64,000 nt of DNA from Rostratula benghalensis (lineage: Eukaryota; Chordata; Aves; Charadriiformes; Rostratulidae). Positions 24,263 to 36,200 of the stretch are shown in pieces. Under the pieces are notes generated by a model that saw only the letters and a program-made list of their open reading frames with translations, made no database searches and was not told where the DNA came from. Location of the stretch: the NCBI GenBank assembly GCA_013399305.1, contig VXAI01000179.1:173030-237029 (forward strand), read 5' to 3'. A program made the translations under genes and the position numbers. Position 1 is the first letter of the stretch. Each line of letters starts with the position of its first letter.

Positions 24263-27134
24263 TGGATCCATGGAAGAGAAAAATGTTTGGAACAAACCCA
24301 AATTGTGATCTTGTGCTTTTAAGTACAGAGGTAGTGATGAGGACAGAAGTCTTTGTGGCAAGCTTAGATACATCAGAGAGAGCTAAGCACCTAACAGATA
24401 TATTAAGATCGACTTAGGGAGACATGATACTAATTATTGTGGACTTCCCAGTATTTTATACATCATCTCCAAACTTGTAAAACTTGGGTCATCTCCAGTC
24501 AGCGATAAGATGTCTCAGTACCAGTCAGTGTGTCTTTAGCTTTCTGATCACCTGCGGACAGCTGCCCTTTGCCATTCGCTTCTGTTGTTCAATGCAATTA
24601 AAATGAGTTTTTATCTTACTCTCATGAATACAGACTCCAAATCTTTCTACTTTACAGGAAACCTGTCTCCATTGATGAAATAAGAGATTTCACTTAATCA
24701 CTTTCTTCAGCAGGATTGGTTCAGTAAGTTCCTAATACTGACAGTGTGTGGTCTCCATTGCCTGTCATGTACACAACATAAGGTATATTAAATAGAGATA
24801 GGGAACTGATTGCTCTAAAAGGGAAGCTTTGAACCAAATACATGTTATGTATCTGTGAAAAAACAGTGAAAATTTGGGAAAACACAAGGTATATTGTGTG
24901 AAGTAAATATATCTATCTGGAAGTGCCTTTTTTTTCAGTGTTTGTAGGGTTTCACTCTTACCCATGTATTTCATTCTTATCCATTTATTAATGTTCTCTA
25001 GTTCTATATTTACTGTTGAGAAAGACATGTGAGATGAAATTACAATGAAAATCTGTTAATATTTTTCCTACACACACTAACCTTTACAGCATACGTAGGT
25101 CTCAGAACTAAATTCAGTAGGTTCCTGAGAAGCACAGAGATGCAATGCCTGCAGTCAGTCTGTTGTGCAACAGCTCAAATTGTACACAAGGAATTCCAGG
25201 GCTCTAGATTAAGATATTAGTCACAGATAATGTCATTTGTTTTGTAGTCTTTTCTACTCTACTCTTAAAGTACAGAGCACATCAAAACCAAAGGGCAGAG
25301 GGTCTCCGTCTTTAAAGGAAACATTAATAAACAGACTCATGTAGTCGAGGAAGATCAGAGGACCCTATGGCAGTAAGTAATAGCCATTCCACTTTCAGGA
25401 ACAATTAGCTCTGAAAGCTTTTCAGATGACCTATTTTCTAGAAAGACTGTAATGGACTTTTTGCATTCCCTTTTACCTAATTGGCCTCTACTCACATTAG
25501 CTGAAATCTATACCACCTTCTTCGCAGTTACAGAACTGGACAACAGAAAAACAAACAAATAAAAAAAAACTTATGAATTAATTAATTTTATTTTAACCTA
25601 GAAAGACATCAGGAAATTTGACCTGACAAACAAACATTATTATATAATTTGGTTATATCTAAGTTAAGGCCAGTAGCTTGTTCTTAAACAAAGCATGTAT
25701 TTCCAATGGGATCTGAGCCTTCATTTGAAAATAGAATAAGACGAATGTTTCTGTCAATAATTTAGGCCCACGGGTTAATCACACTTCAGCCATGTAAAAT
25801 GATTCTACATTCTTTTGGAAGAAGAACCTACAATATATGCCCTTACTACAGGAGTTCACAGACTATGGATTAAATGAATCTATGAACAGACGACTTGAGA
25901 CGATTTGAAAGAAAGGAAAACTCCACTGTCCTCTTGAATAAATTAATAATAATGATAAAAAATATTTAGAAATAGAGACTAAACTAGATGTGATTTATAT
26001 GTCTCATAAACGGAACATAAGACTGCAGTAAGAACTTCTTACTAAAGAGTGCTGAAAGATCATCAGAATTTGCTGTCCATCAGGTCAAACTGAAAACATA
26101 TTTCCCATATTTATCACCTCAGATTTTGGATATAGAATGAAGTATAAAGGAAACAAAACTGCCAAGAACAGTCTTTCTTCAGTCTATTGTCACAGAAAAG
26201 CAAAAAATGGATGGAAATGAAGTTTGAAGATAATGGAGGACACACAAGAATAAGACTCAGAATCTCAGAACATTAAGTCTACAATGTACTGGTAGGAGTT
26301 TTCAGCAGTCTGTGAAATGCTTCATGGGGCAAATAACTCTGAATTTTGTTCGCTGCAAACCGGTTCTGGTCTGCCAGTCTCAAGCACAAAACTCTTCGGG
26401 CTGGAAAACCTTCTTCAGAATTCCCACTGACACAGAACTCTGCACTGGGAAGTGTATGCAGCAGCAATGTGCCTGGAAAAAACAAAACAGCACTGGAGTC
26501 AACATACATTGCATTTTATGCTTCAGTGAAGCATGGAGCAAAACTCTGCAGAGCTCTGTCTTGAAGGGTTATCGTTTACCCTCAACCTGCAGGAGTGAAG
26601 GAATAGTAATGTACTACCAATGACAGAGGAAAGAGATGGAGTTTCACTGAGCTGTGAAAAGAGATGGCCAGTCCACAGGCAGGGAACCTGTGCTTCTTCA
26701 CAGTCTGTGTGGTTTCACTACATCTCTCAATTCCCTGGGACCACATTACTTTACCTCGCCACAGTCTGATGCTTAGATGACACCAGTTCTGTAAAAGTCT
26801 GATACAAAAATTGTGGGTTTAGTCTCCTTGCACTTCCTATCGTGTTGCTGGGTAATTTACAGACAGCAATTTTTTTAAGAAAGAATAAATGGAAAATTAA
26901 CTGGGACTAGTAGCTGTTCCAGGAATAAATGTAGGACCCAGATGGGACACACCCAGAATGTTCAGGAGGAGGTACCTCAAGCACTCAGCTCTTTCCCTGG
27001 CCTTTGTAGTCCTTGTAGAGGCAGTCCTAGTAGGAACAGTCTAATCCCCAAGAAATCTGTCCCTCTGAAGGATGGGAATGTCAACAAGAAGCAATAGGCT
27101 TTCTACAGGAATCACTGAAATTGGGGTGTGTCTT
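24263..27134. other. Unique AT-rich non-coding DNA, no gene seen
   Basis: No exon, RNA gene or transposon is recognised. Open frames at about 26279-26623 overlap on both strands and look incidental. Confidence 0.55.
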
Positions 27135-27195
27135 ATGCTCAAGGTCAGATGGGATGATCATAATGACCCCCTTGACCTAGAACCTTATGATTCAA
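27135..27195 (+). mobile_element. Ancient CR1-clade LINE, 3' terminal fragment
   Basis: The order is gctcaaggtcagatgggatg, atcataatgaccccc, ttgacctagaacc, ttatgattca. This matches the layout of the old sauropsid CR1 type: 'caggtcagactagatgatc', 'aatggtcccttctggcctt', then an 'atctatgaa' tail. It is strongly diverged, so the subfamily is not assigned. The 54575-55135 element is a longer copy of the same general type. Confidence 0.6.
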
Positions 27196-28623
27196 TTGTA
27201 GTTCGTCACAAATACAGTAGCCAACAGATTTAGAGAAAATGATAATTTTGACCAAAGTGATTTCAGACAAATATTGGTGATAAACTGACATTGAAAAGAT
27301 TCCCCTCTACAAACAGATACATCAAATGAGAATAGACATGTACTTACAGGAAGCAGAAAGATTCTTTCAAGACGTAAAACTTGGGAAAAGCATCAGTTAC
27401 AGACAGATTTCCTGCAGCTTTTTAAAATGTTTTGGTAACAGCTGTCTCCAGTCCCGTGGAAATATTCCAGAAGGGAATCCTATCCCATGACACATGGACT
27501 GCTTTGATCACATTGATTATAAAAGCAGATACAGAAGGTCACCCTGACAGAAACTTTCTATTTCTTTTCTGAATGTGGAATCTGGTCTATTAACCAAGAC
27601 GTTAGCTACTTGTGTATCTAAAATTGTTCCTACTCTCACCCAGAAGAGTCAAACAATTTTGATGAAATGTAAATTTGCAGCATTCAATGTAATAGCTTTG
27701 CTTTAGTGCATCAAGCTCAGCTAGCCATGAGATCAGCCTTCCTTGGGTTTGCTGAGACGCCAGCAGGTGTAGGTGGAGACACATACATTGAAAATATTTT
27801 GGTGAAAGTTAAAATACTTGCCTTGATATTTCTGAATTCCTATGTACTTCCCCACTCCTGTCAGCAAGTATTCATTGCTGAAATTTCCCTTTTTCAATAA
27901 TAAGCATACACTTTTCCCCTTTACTAATTTTTTTCAAGTGTTTTCTATGGATCTCTTGCTTATGCCAAAACCAATGACAAGAAAATATGTGCCTTTAAGG
28001 GAGATTATCCGCTGGGACATTTTTGACTCTCAGAAGCCTAATATTCTTCATCTTTGTCATGTACCACATACCTGAACCTTCATATCCTTCCACGCAGAAT
28101 GAAACAAACCATAGCAAATGGAGATATCCAAGAAACCGAAGCGGAAAGTATGCTATTTACTTTTAACTGACTTTACACAGACACAGCAGTTTGTGAATCC
28201 CATCCAAAGCAGTTTCTGAGTTATGACCATACTACATATTAAGGGGAGAAAGAAATGCTTGTAAGATCCTTTTATCATTGCTATAGCATATGGAGAGCTA
28301 GACCAAATATCCACCCTTGGCTCTTCTACCTACATTACAGGTTTATTACTTTTTGCATTCCTATTTTGTGTGTGAGCTCTGAGACTATGTACAGCATAAA
28401 CTAACAGAGGATGAGGGAGATGAAGATTATTCTGCTATTGTTATTTGAACTTCACATTTTTCAAAGCTGTCTGAAATTTGTAGGCAACAACACTTGGGTG
28501 CTTCCAGTTCATATGCTTGCCCTGTTGATATTTAATTTTCCTTAGGAAGCTGATTCCTGCATTGGCAAACAAAAAAACACTTGTCGCATTCTTAGCCCCA
28601 ATACTGCAGCCCAAGGATCCAAG

Positions 28624-28648
28624 AAAAAAAAAAAAAAAAAAAAAAAAA
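28624..28648. repeat. Oligo-A run
   Basis: About 25 uninterrupted A. No AATAAA signal lies just upstream on the plus strand. Confidence 0.9.
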
Positions 28649-29899
28649 GTTCTGCATTTTTTGCTACAGTTCAGCTTCACAGACTGGGGGCAAGTGAGGG
28701 CAGTGTACCCTTGCTCTTCTTTCTTCCCATTTCCCTTGGACTTTTGGGAGGTAGGTTTGAGGTCTGAGAGGGCTGTGCGTGGGCAGTGACCCAGGTGGAA
28801 GGTTTCCCACACTGAAACATCTTGCCCTTGAAAGAGATTGTTGTTCCTAGTTCTTTCTCATTTAACCCAAGCAGGATGTCAAGGCCCAGAAGCCCCTGTG
28901 TTTCTTAGGGTAAACCTACTGACCATGTCACTCTTGGTATCTTCTGCCTGCATAGATACAGGCATCACACCTAAGCTTCCCCCAGAGATGAACCACCAAT
29001 GAAAACTGAGTAGTAGGTAGAAACCAGGAGAGGCAACAGCTCCCAAGATTGCCTGCCACCACAGGAGGTGAGGCAGCAGCTGATGCCTTCCATGCTTTCC
29101 CCTGCTCATTTTCCATGGGTTCAGAAGAGAGCCATCCTCCCCAAGGCACAGTGGCCTGCTGGTGTTCAGAACTGGAAAATGATGGGGTAGGGCATGGTCA
29201 TATCGAGGGTAGCCCTGGCTACAGTCAGCATTCCCACACGCTTGCCCCTTGGTGATTTTGCTGCTGCTGCTATACCCCTTTTGGAAAAGGTACTCGGATT
29301 TGTAACTCATTTAGGAGCTTTAACATGTTTCTCCCAAAGTAACTGGCCCAAGGTCACAGAGGAAATCTATAGCAGAACTGGGAAATAAATCAAGATCTGA
29401 GTCTCAGTCCGGAACCTCAGGCACAAAACTACCATTTTTCATAGGAGGCTTAAATATGTGATGAGTTCTTTTATAATCATATAGTTTCCTTTCCAATGCC
29501 TTAAAGTTTTCTTGTTACAATCATTAAACTACTAGCTGTCCACTTTTAACAGTTCTGCAGGAATTCTTTCATGTCAGTAGTGTTTGATAATAGGCCACAT
29601 ATGAGGTTCCAAACTTACTTTTTCCATTATTAACCTTTCATTTACTGATGATATTTCCCTCAGTATGTTTTGTTCTTATACCGAACTGCACCATATGTTT
29701 ATAATCATCTGAAACTTCTGAGTAATCCCATTATTTTTCTATTCTCTCACACATCATAAATGTGGGCTGTGTTCCAGGACAATTTATGCAGGATTAAAAC
29801 ATGGAATGGGCTTCAATGCTTCATTGATGATGTCTTCAGAGTTTATCTCCCAAATTTGTATCCTTCTCAGCACTAAAAGTCTAGGAGATGGAGATTACA

Positions 29900-29926
29900 A
29901 ACACACAGTCACACACACTCACACGC
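29900..29926. repeat. Imperfect (CA)n repeat
   Basis: CA units interrupted by T and G (cacacagtcacacacactcac-like). It is a simple repeat. Confidence 0.85.
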
Positions 29927-31249
29927 ATATTGAATACCAAAGCAAGAGAAAGAAGAAGAGGAAAAAGCAGGGTTCATCAAGGAAAAATGCCTCATTCAAA
30001 GCTTATTGAAATCAAGAAGAAGACTTCCTCTCACTTCTCTGTGCCTCATGCTAGTTCGATATGTCTAACAGGGAAGCCTGAAGTAATTATTATACTGATG
30101 AGGTGCAGGACTGCAGAAAAGTTTTTTCAAAGGGCAGACACAGTCAGTGAGTGTATGACAGAAGAAACAGTGAGTATGTGACAGGAGAAATAGTAAGTGA
30201 GAAAAATCTGGAAGCCTGAAGAGAACAAGATTCAGACTATAAACCCAATGTGTGAGGCAGCAGCTAACACCTCCCTGAGTTCACTGGTTTTAATTAGCCT
30301 GTTTTTCTTTACCCTAAAGGAGAGAAATCATCAAGAGTCCTCCCTCCAGAGAGTCTAGTGTCTGCTACCTTCCAGTGAAGGAGCTGGACTGGCTGTATCC
30401 TTCTTCAAACTCAGTGATGGGCCAAAGGCTGCACAGCTAAAGTCACAAAAGATGTAAAGGTGATGCGAGAACTGCAAGTGCAGATGGGGCTTAAGATGCA
30501 AGCAGAAACTCCAAAACCCAAGCACAAACAAGTGGGTTGCAGTAAAGGGAGGAGCAAGTTCTGAAGATAATGAGAGAGGACAGGAATCACCAGGAGCAAT
30601 GTTTGCTGGAGGCAGCTTTTAGCAGCTGGCTCAGGTCTTGGCAGTCAAATTTAACAATCAATCTACCAAACCTGCTGAACCATCTCCAGCTATCGAGCTG
30701 TGGCTTTGGGCTCTGGGCCAAACATACATCACAAAGATAGATGTGTTCCTCTCAGCATGTGGCCTTTGTTCCAGTCTTTTGGTAGTCTTTTGGTAGGATA
30801 GAAGACATAAATGCAGCATGGAAACCTTAGGTTCCTTCAAACAAGCACAAGCTTCTGCATAAATAGACAAAATCAGAAGTTTACTAGAAACTACCACTAT
30901 TCTGAGTTCTTTATGATTTGTCTGAACTGTCTAACCTGTTGCAACCAGTGTTGTGATTTTCGATGGTGGGTGCCAGCCTGAAACATAAGAATATTAGTGC
31001 TTTGGTGAATACAGCAATTATTTTTTACAGTAATAAAAAATCATTTCTTGTCCCATGCTAGAAATACAGGTTACTTGTTCACTGAACGCTAGTGGCATTC
31101 ATAGGCTTTTGGATATGGGAGAAGAACTGACAACTAGAGTTAAGGCTAGGTGAAGGAAAATGTTTGGAGTGTGGAGAGAGTGGGATGCCTCATTAGACCA
31201 CATGGATGGGGAGCAGAATGAAACCCCTACAATTCAAGAGGAAATAGTT

Positions 31250-33180
31250 AATGAGCTGCTACACCCCTTAGATGCATGCAAGTCTATGGAGCCAGATGAG
31301 ATACTCCCAAGGACACTGAGGGAGCTGGCAGAATCACAGAATCACAGAATCACAGACCATCGAGGATTGGAAGGGACCTTGAAAGATCATCTAGTCCAAT
31401 CCTCCTGCCAGAGCAGGAACGCGTCCAGGTGGGTTTTGAATGTCTCCAGAGAAGGAGAACACACAACTTCTCTGGGCAGCCTGTTCCAGTGCTCCATCAC
31501 CCTCACTGTGAAGCTTTTCCTCATTTTTAAGTGGAACCTCCTGTGTTCCAGCTTGCACCCATTGCCCCTTGTCCTATCATAGGCCGTCACTGAGAAGAGC
31601 CTGGCTCCATCCTCCTGACACTCACCTTTACATATTTATAAACATTAATGAGGTCACCCCTCAGTCTCCTCTTCTCCAAGCTAAAGAGACCCAGCTCCCT
31701 CAGCCTTTCCTCATAGGGGAGATGCTCCACTCCCTTAATCATCTTTGTGGCTCTACGCTGGACTCTCTCAAGCAATTCCCTGTCCCTCTGGAACTGAGGG
31801 GCCCAGAACTGGACACAGTATTCCAGATGGTGTCACCAAGCCACTTTCCATCATTTACCAGCTGTCCTGGCTAATCAGGGAAGTTCCAGTTGACTGGAAG
31901 TTAGCAAATATGACATCCATCCACAACAAGGGACACAAAGAGGATCCAGAGAACTACAGGCCTGTCATTCTGACCTTGGTGCCATGGAAGGTTATTGAGC
32001 AGATCATCTTGTTTGACATTACACAGCATGTACAGGACAACTAGGTGATCAGATCCAGTCAGCATGGGTTTCTGAAAGGCAGGTCCTGGTCGACAAATCT
32101 GATCACCTTCTATGACAATGTGACCCACATAGTAGATGAGGGAAGGGCTGTGGGTGTTGTCTACCTAGAAATAAGTAAAAGAATTTGACACTATTTCCCA
32201 AACCATTCACCTGAAGAAACTGGCGGCTCCATGGTTTGTATTTGCAGATGCTTTGCTGGGTTACAAAGTGACAGGATGGCTGTGCAAAAAAAGTTGTGGT
32301 TAGTGAAGTTACATCCAGTTGATGTCTGGTTACAAGTGGTGTTCCCTTTGATATCTTTATCAATGATCTGGACAAGAAGATCGAGTGTAAGTTTGCAGGC
32401 GACACCAAGTTGAGTGGGAGTGTTGACTTGCTTGAGGTCAGGAAGGCTTTGCAGAGGGATCTGGACAGGCAGGATCAATTGGCTGAGGCCAATTGTATGA
32501 GGTTCAACAAAGCCAAATGCCAGGTCCTACACTTGGGTCACTACAACCCCATGCAGCACTACAGGCTTGGGGAAGAGTGGCTAGAGAGCTGCCTGGCGGG
32601 AAAGGACCTAGGGGTGCTGGTCAACAGCATTAGCCAGCAGTGTGCTCAGGTGGCCAAGAAGGCCAACAGCATCCTGGTCTGTATAAGGAATAGCGTTTCC
32701 AGCAGGACTGGGGAAAAGATGGTCACCCTATACTTGGCACAGGTGAGGCCCCACCTCAAATACTACATTCAGTTTCGGGCGTCTCACTACAGGAAAAGCA
32801 TTGAGGTGCTGGAGCATGTCTAAAGAGCATCAAAGCTGATGAGGCATCCAGAGCACAGGTCTTATGAGGAGCCACTGGGGGAGCTGGGGTTGTTTAGCTT
32901 GGAGAAGAAGAGGCTGAAGGGAGACCTTATTGCTCTCTACAACTACCTGAAAGGAGGTTTCAGCAAGGTTGGGATCACTATCTTCTCTCAAGTAACAGGT
33001 GGTAGAATAAGAAGAAATGGCCTTAAGTCATGCCAGGGGATATTTAGACTGGATATTAGGAAAAATGTATTCACTGAAACGTTTGTGAAGCATTGAAACA
33101 GGCTGCCCAGGGAAGTGGTTGAGTCACTATCCCTGGAGGTATTTAAAAGACATGTAGATGCAATGCTTACAGACAACGTT
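31250..33180 (+). pseudogene. Decayed CR1 ORF2 (reverse transcriptase) remnant
   Basis: In active copies CR1 ORF2 encodes an endonuclease plus a reverse transcriptase that performs target-primed reverse transcription in the nucleus. Only the RT and C-terminal parts are left here. Visible lesions are: the 500-bp insertion at 31331-31830; an in-frame stop at 32042-32044; a frameshift and stop around 32180 in the first catalytic-aspartate motif; an apparent deletion between gttccc and tttgatatc near 32343, removing the region that usually carries the conserved QG motif; and the catalytic box reading FAGD rather than FADD at 32392-32403. The longest intact piece is 32410-32823, ending in a stop at 32821-32823. 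It is non-functional. Confidence 0.9.
31331..31830 (-). mobile_element. CR1 LINE, younger copy inserted antisense into the older CR1
   Basis: Read on the minus strand, the element ends at its 3' terminus (plus coordinate about 31331) with three copies of an 8-bp unit (agaatcac on the plus strand). Before that come the 'tccaatcc' core and 'ttggactagatgatctttc'. Its coding remainder translates on the minus strand to [13 protein letters not shown] and [20 protein letters not shown], and further on to [12 protein letters not shown]. It is truncated at its 5' end near 31830. The reading segments are nearly free of lesions, so it is clearly younger than its host. Flanking CR1 sequence resumes at once on the right (accaagccactttccatc). 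Confidence 0.95.
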
Positions 33181-33266
33181 TAGTAATAACTTGTCAGTGC
33201 TGAGTTTATGGTTGGACTTCATTATCTTAAAGGTCTTTTCCAACCACTACAGTTCTATGATTCTTT

Positions 33267-36200
33267 TGTGCAAATTGATTTACGTGTATGTTAAACCATG
33301 GCAATGATGGTAATGACTTGTTGGGGTAGGAATCTAAAACGGAAAACAGGAAAGAAAGCAAGATTAGCGTGTAGATATAAGTGAAACAAGAGGAAAAGAC
33401 AAGAGTGGGGAGGATGATAAAACACTAAATCCTACTTGGGAGAAGAGACAGAAGAATCTCTGGCCATAGGATCAAAATCTTCTCCACAGCCTAGGCTGTC
33501 CCTTAACAATGGGACCATCCGTGTCCCCCATATTTCAAGACAATGCCAGCAAAACAGAAAACAAGTTTGCAAATTTCTAGTAGAGCCGTTCAGGAAAAGA
33601 CTTCAGTACTTTGGAGTAAGCTGAAAGGTATGATGTAGGATAACTGGAATCAGCTTCAATATTTATCCTAAATATCAACTGTGATTCATCCCAGATGAGA
33701 GTGGTATCTTTTTAGAAAGATTTTTATTTTGCGGTTAAAGAATACATAGTACTGACTTCATGTGACAGTTGTAAATGTCACTTTGCTTCATTTTGTAACT
33801 TCTAAGTGTGGGACATCAAAACCAAAAGCCTTTTAGCCCAGTCTTTCTCTGTATATTTTTTGTATCTGATGGGAAATAGTCTGTCCATACATTATTACTT
33901 ACAGTCCTTTCCAGTCCAGACTGAATACTCTCACAGCACACTCCTGAAGACACCTCACCCCGTGCAGTGCCCTTCTGGGCAGTTGAACTGAGTGTTACCT
34001 GATGGGAAGGGGTTGTGCTGCAGGATTAGGATGAGAGGCAGTGACAGGGTGCCGGCAGAAAGTCTGGATAACAAAGGATTAATCAGGCAGTTCCAGAAGG
34101 ATTCATAATGATCTGATGCACAGGAAAGAACTACAGCAGCTCATTCCTCTATTTTTTATGAAATTGAAGTCTCAATTCCACTACGGAGAGAGGAACGACA
34201 TCTGTACTAGGAAATTAAATGGACCAAGGACCTATATTTGTCCCTGAGGCCATCTGGCATGGCATGACTCACATTCATACTGTTGGGCTTTGTCACCCTC
34301 ACAGTAGAGAGAGAGGGGTGATCTCTAAGCCTATGCTACCTGAATTGTGCCCAGGCATTATCTGAGAGTGCCAAAAACAGTACCAGAGAGCAAATTAAAC
34401 TCTGTGGATGGTTGGGTGACAGTAGTGGGTCTGTGTCCAGGCCTTGGTTAGTCTGCTGATATGGTCACTGCCAACTAGTCTTACCTTTTTCTTGATTGCT
34501 ACCTTCCTTGATTTATTGAATAACAACAACAGTAATCATAACAAAACACACAACATTAAACAGCTATTACCTTAATAATTATCTAAGTAATGTCAGCATG
34601 GCACTGGAACATGCACTTAGACAAAGTAGGTAAGCTGACACTGCCTGGACTATGCAACGATTCACCACCCATTAGCTTATTTTGTGGAGCAATTTTATTG
34701 AGTACAAGTTAGATTGCTTTTGAAGGACATTAAACTGGACCCTTGTCTCCTGGAGTGCACCACAAACTTTTCAACTCCTGCAAAGAAGGGTCTGAAAAAA
34801 ATATGTCTTTTTAATAGCTTCAAATGTTTATTATTAAATGCAAACTAAAATTACAACGAGTAAAAGCAAATATATATATATTTTTTAAACTGAAAGTGGA
34901 AAGATGCAAACATGGGAAAATAGTGAATGCATACTGTGAGTACTATAAATTTAAAAAAAAAAAAAAAAAGAAAAAGAAAAAAAAGGAAACGTGGCAAATA
35001 CTATGATTTGAACTTATCAGTGACAGTGCAATGCAGACAGCTCCCACAGCTCTGAACATTACAGGCTACAGCTGTTTGTGGATGTGTTTTTTCTGCCTGA
35101 TGACCCTTCAGGAATCTGAAGAGCTGGAAGCAGTATTGTTGCAGCAATAAACTTTTATTTGGGTTGGAGGGAGCTGAGGTGGGTACTGCTGTGGTCAGTG
35201 TCTTGTGAGAAGGAACTGTGTTTTCAACTTACTTTTCCAGTCTGTTGAGCCTTTAAAGGTCTGGGGATCCAGAGATGGAGCCACTTGAGTCTGCAGGATG
35301 GTGCCAAGGAAAGAGAAGAGTGGGAGGGAAACTTCAATGTAGCCTGTTTTCCGTAAGGGCTGCTTGTCTGTTCAGAATCACATTAATCTCCCTGTCCTTT
35401 CCCACCAACTCCTGGGTCATTGCAAGGTTGCTATCAACTCCCCACTCACGGAAAGACATTTCTCTGCCAGTTCCTGGGCTGCATTTTCATGTGTTTAGCT
35501 GCAGTTCTGAAAAGTTGTGAGTTCTCCAACCATTTCCTCACTCTCAGATTTTGCAAGACATTTTGATAAGGGAAATGTCTCTGAAAGCTGCTTTGTTAAA
35601 TCCTGCTCACAGTTCAAAAAGTAACCAAGGGTTTATTTTCCCCCTGGTTTCTATCACAAATAAACAATTCCCTCCTTAATATGTCATCTTAATAATATCT
35701 TCTCAGCCTCAGGAGAGTGAAGGTAGTAAGTCCTTTCCAACCTATGTTCATGTGCCTGGAAGTCCTGTTGCAATGAACGATCTTTGCATTCCAAAGGTCT
35801 TTGCAGTGAGCAGCCAACTGTTTCGAGTTGCTGGCTTGATGTTTTTCCTGTTGGTTTCTGTCACAGCAGTGGGTTGGCAAAGCACAGACATCAACTTTAT
35901 CTTTATGTGCAGGAAATGTTGAGGTAGGATGAGGGCAAGACTATTTGGCTAAATAGGGAAGCAGGCGCAAGTTGTTCTGGGCAGATAAGTCAATAACAGC
36001 ACTGACATCTCTGCAGCTATAACTCAGTTATGATATTGGAGGATTTGTCACTGATCCATGGGCTCAGGGAGCAGGGAAAATGATTGCTTAGGAGGTCTAA
36101 GGGGAGCAAAGCAAGATACTTTCTGTTGTTAGTCGCCTGCTGTTTTGAGTGACTGGGGAAGTTTAGCCATTTGTTCTGGAATAAGTGGATGAGATATAGT

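Larger units (their letters stand above)
27196..31149. other. Unique non-coding DNA, no gene seen
   Basis: This includes a 25-base oligo-A run (28624-28648), a CA-rich repeat (29900-29926), an 11-bp tandem duplication (30773-30794) and a somewhat GC-richer patch (about 28680-29270) with overlapping incidental open frames. Nothing is recognised as an exon. Confidence 0.55.
31150..33266 (+). mobile_element. CR1 LINE, long old copy (ORF2 to 3' end), split by a second CR1
   Basis: This is the largest element in the window. The plus-strand blocks run in CR1 order: a pre-RT segment translating to KSMEPDEILPRTLREL (about 31276-31326); then, after the insertion at 31331-31830, KPLSIIYQLSW and ENYRP; the RT fingers and palm; a thumb segment with [20 protein letters not shown]; the C-terminal [20 protein letters not shown]; and the 3' end ggtcttttccaacc...ttctatgattctttt near 33266. 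The 5' boundary is approximate. The copy is 5' truncated, carries stops and frameshifts, and cannot move by itself. It is old, because it is much more decayed than the element inserted in it. Confidence 0.93.

Noticed and set aside
28441..28812. 123-codon minus frame with a run of phenylalanines
   Set aside because: The Phe run is the oligo-A tract at 28624-28648 read backwards, so the frame is an artefact.
28879..29310. 143-codon minus frame overlapped by plus frames
   Set aside because: Openness on both strands follows the locally higher GC content. No domain is recognised.
31387..31775. Two minus-strand open frames (31387-31590 and 31587-31775)
   Set aside because: Both are pieces of the inserted CR1 ORF2 C-terminus, not independent genes.
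32410..32823. Apparent 137-codon gene
   Set aside because: It is a surviving piece of CR1 ORF2 and begins at a non-ATG codon within the RT remnant, so it is not a host gene.
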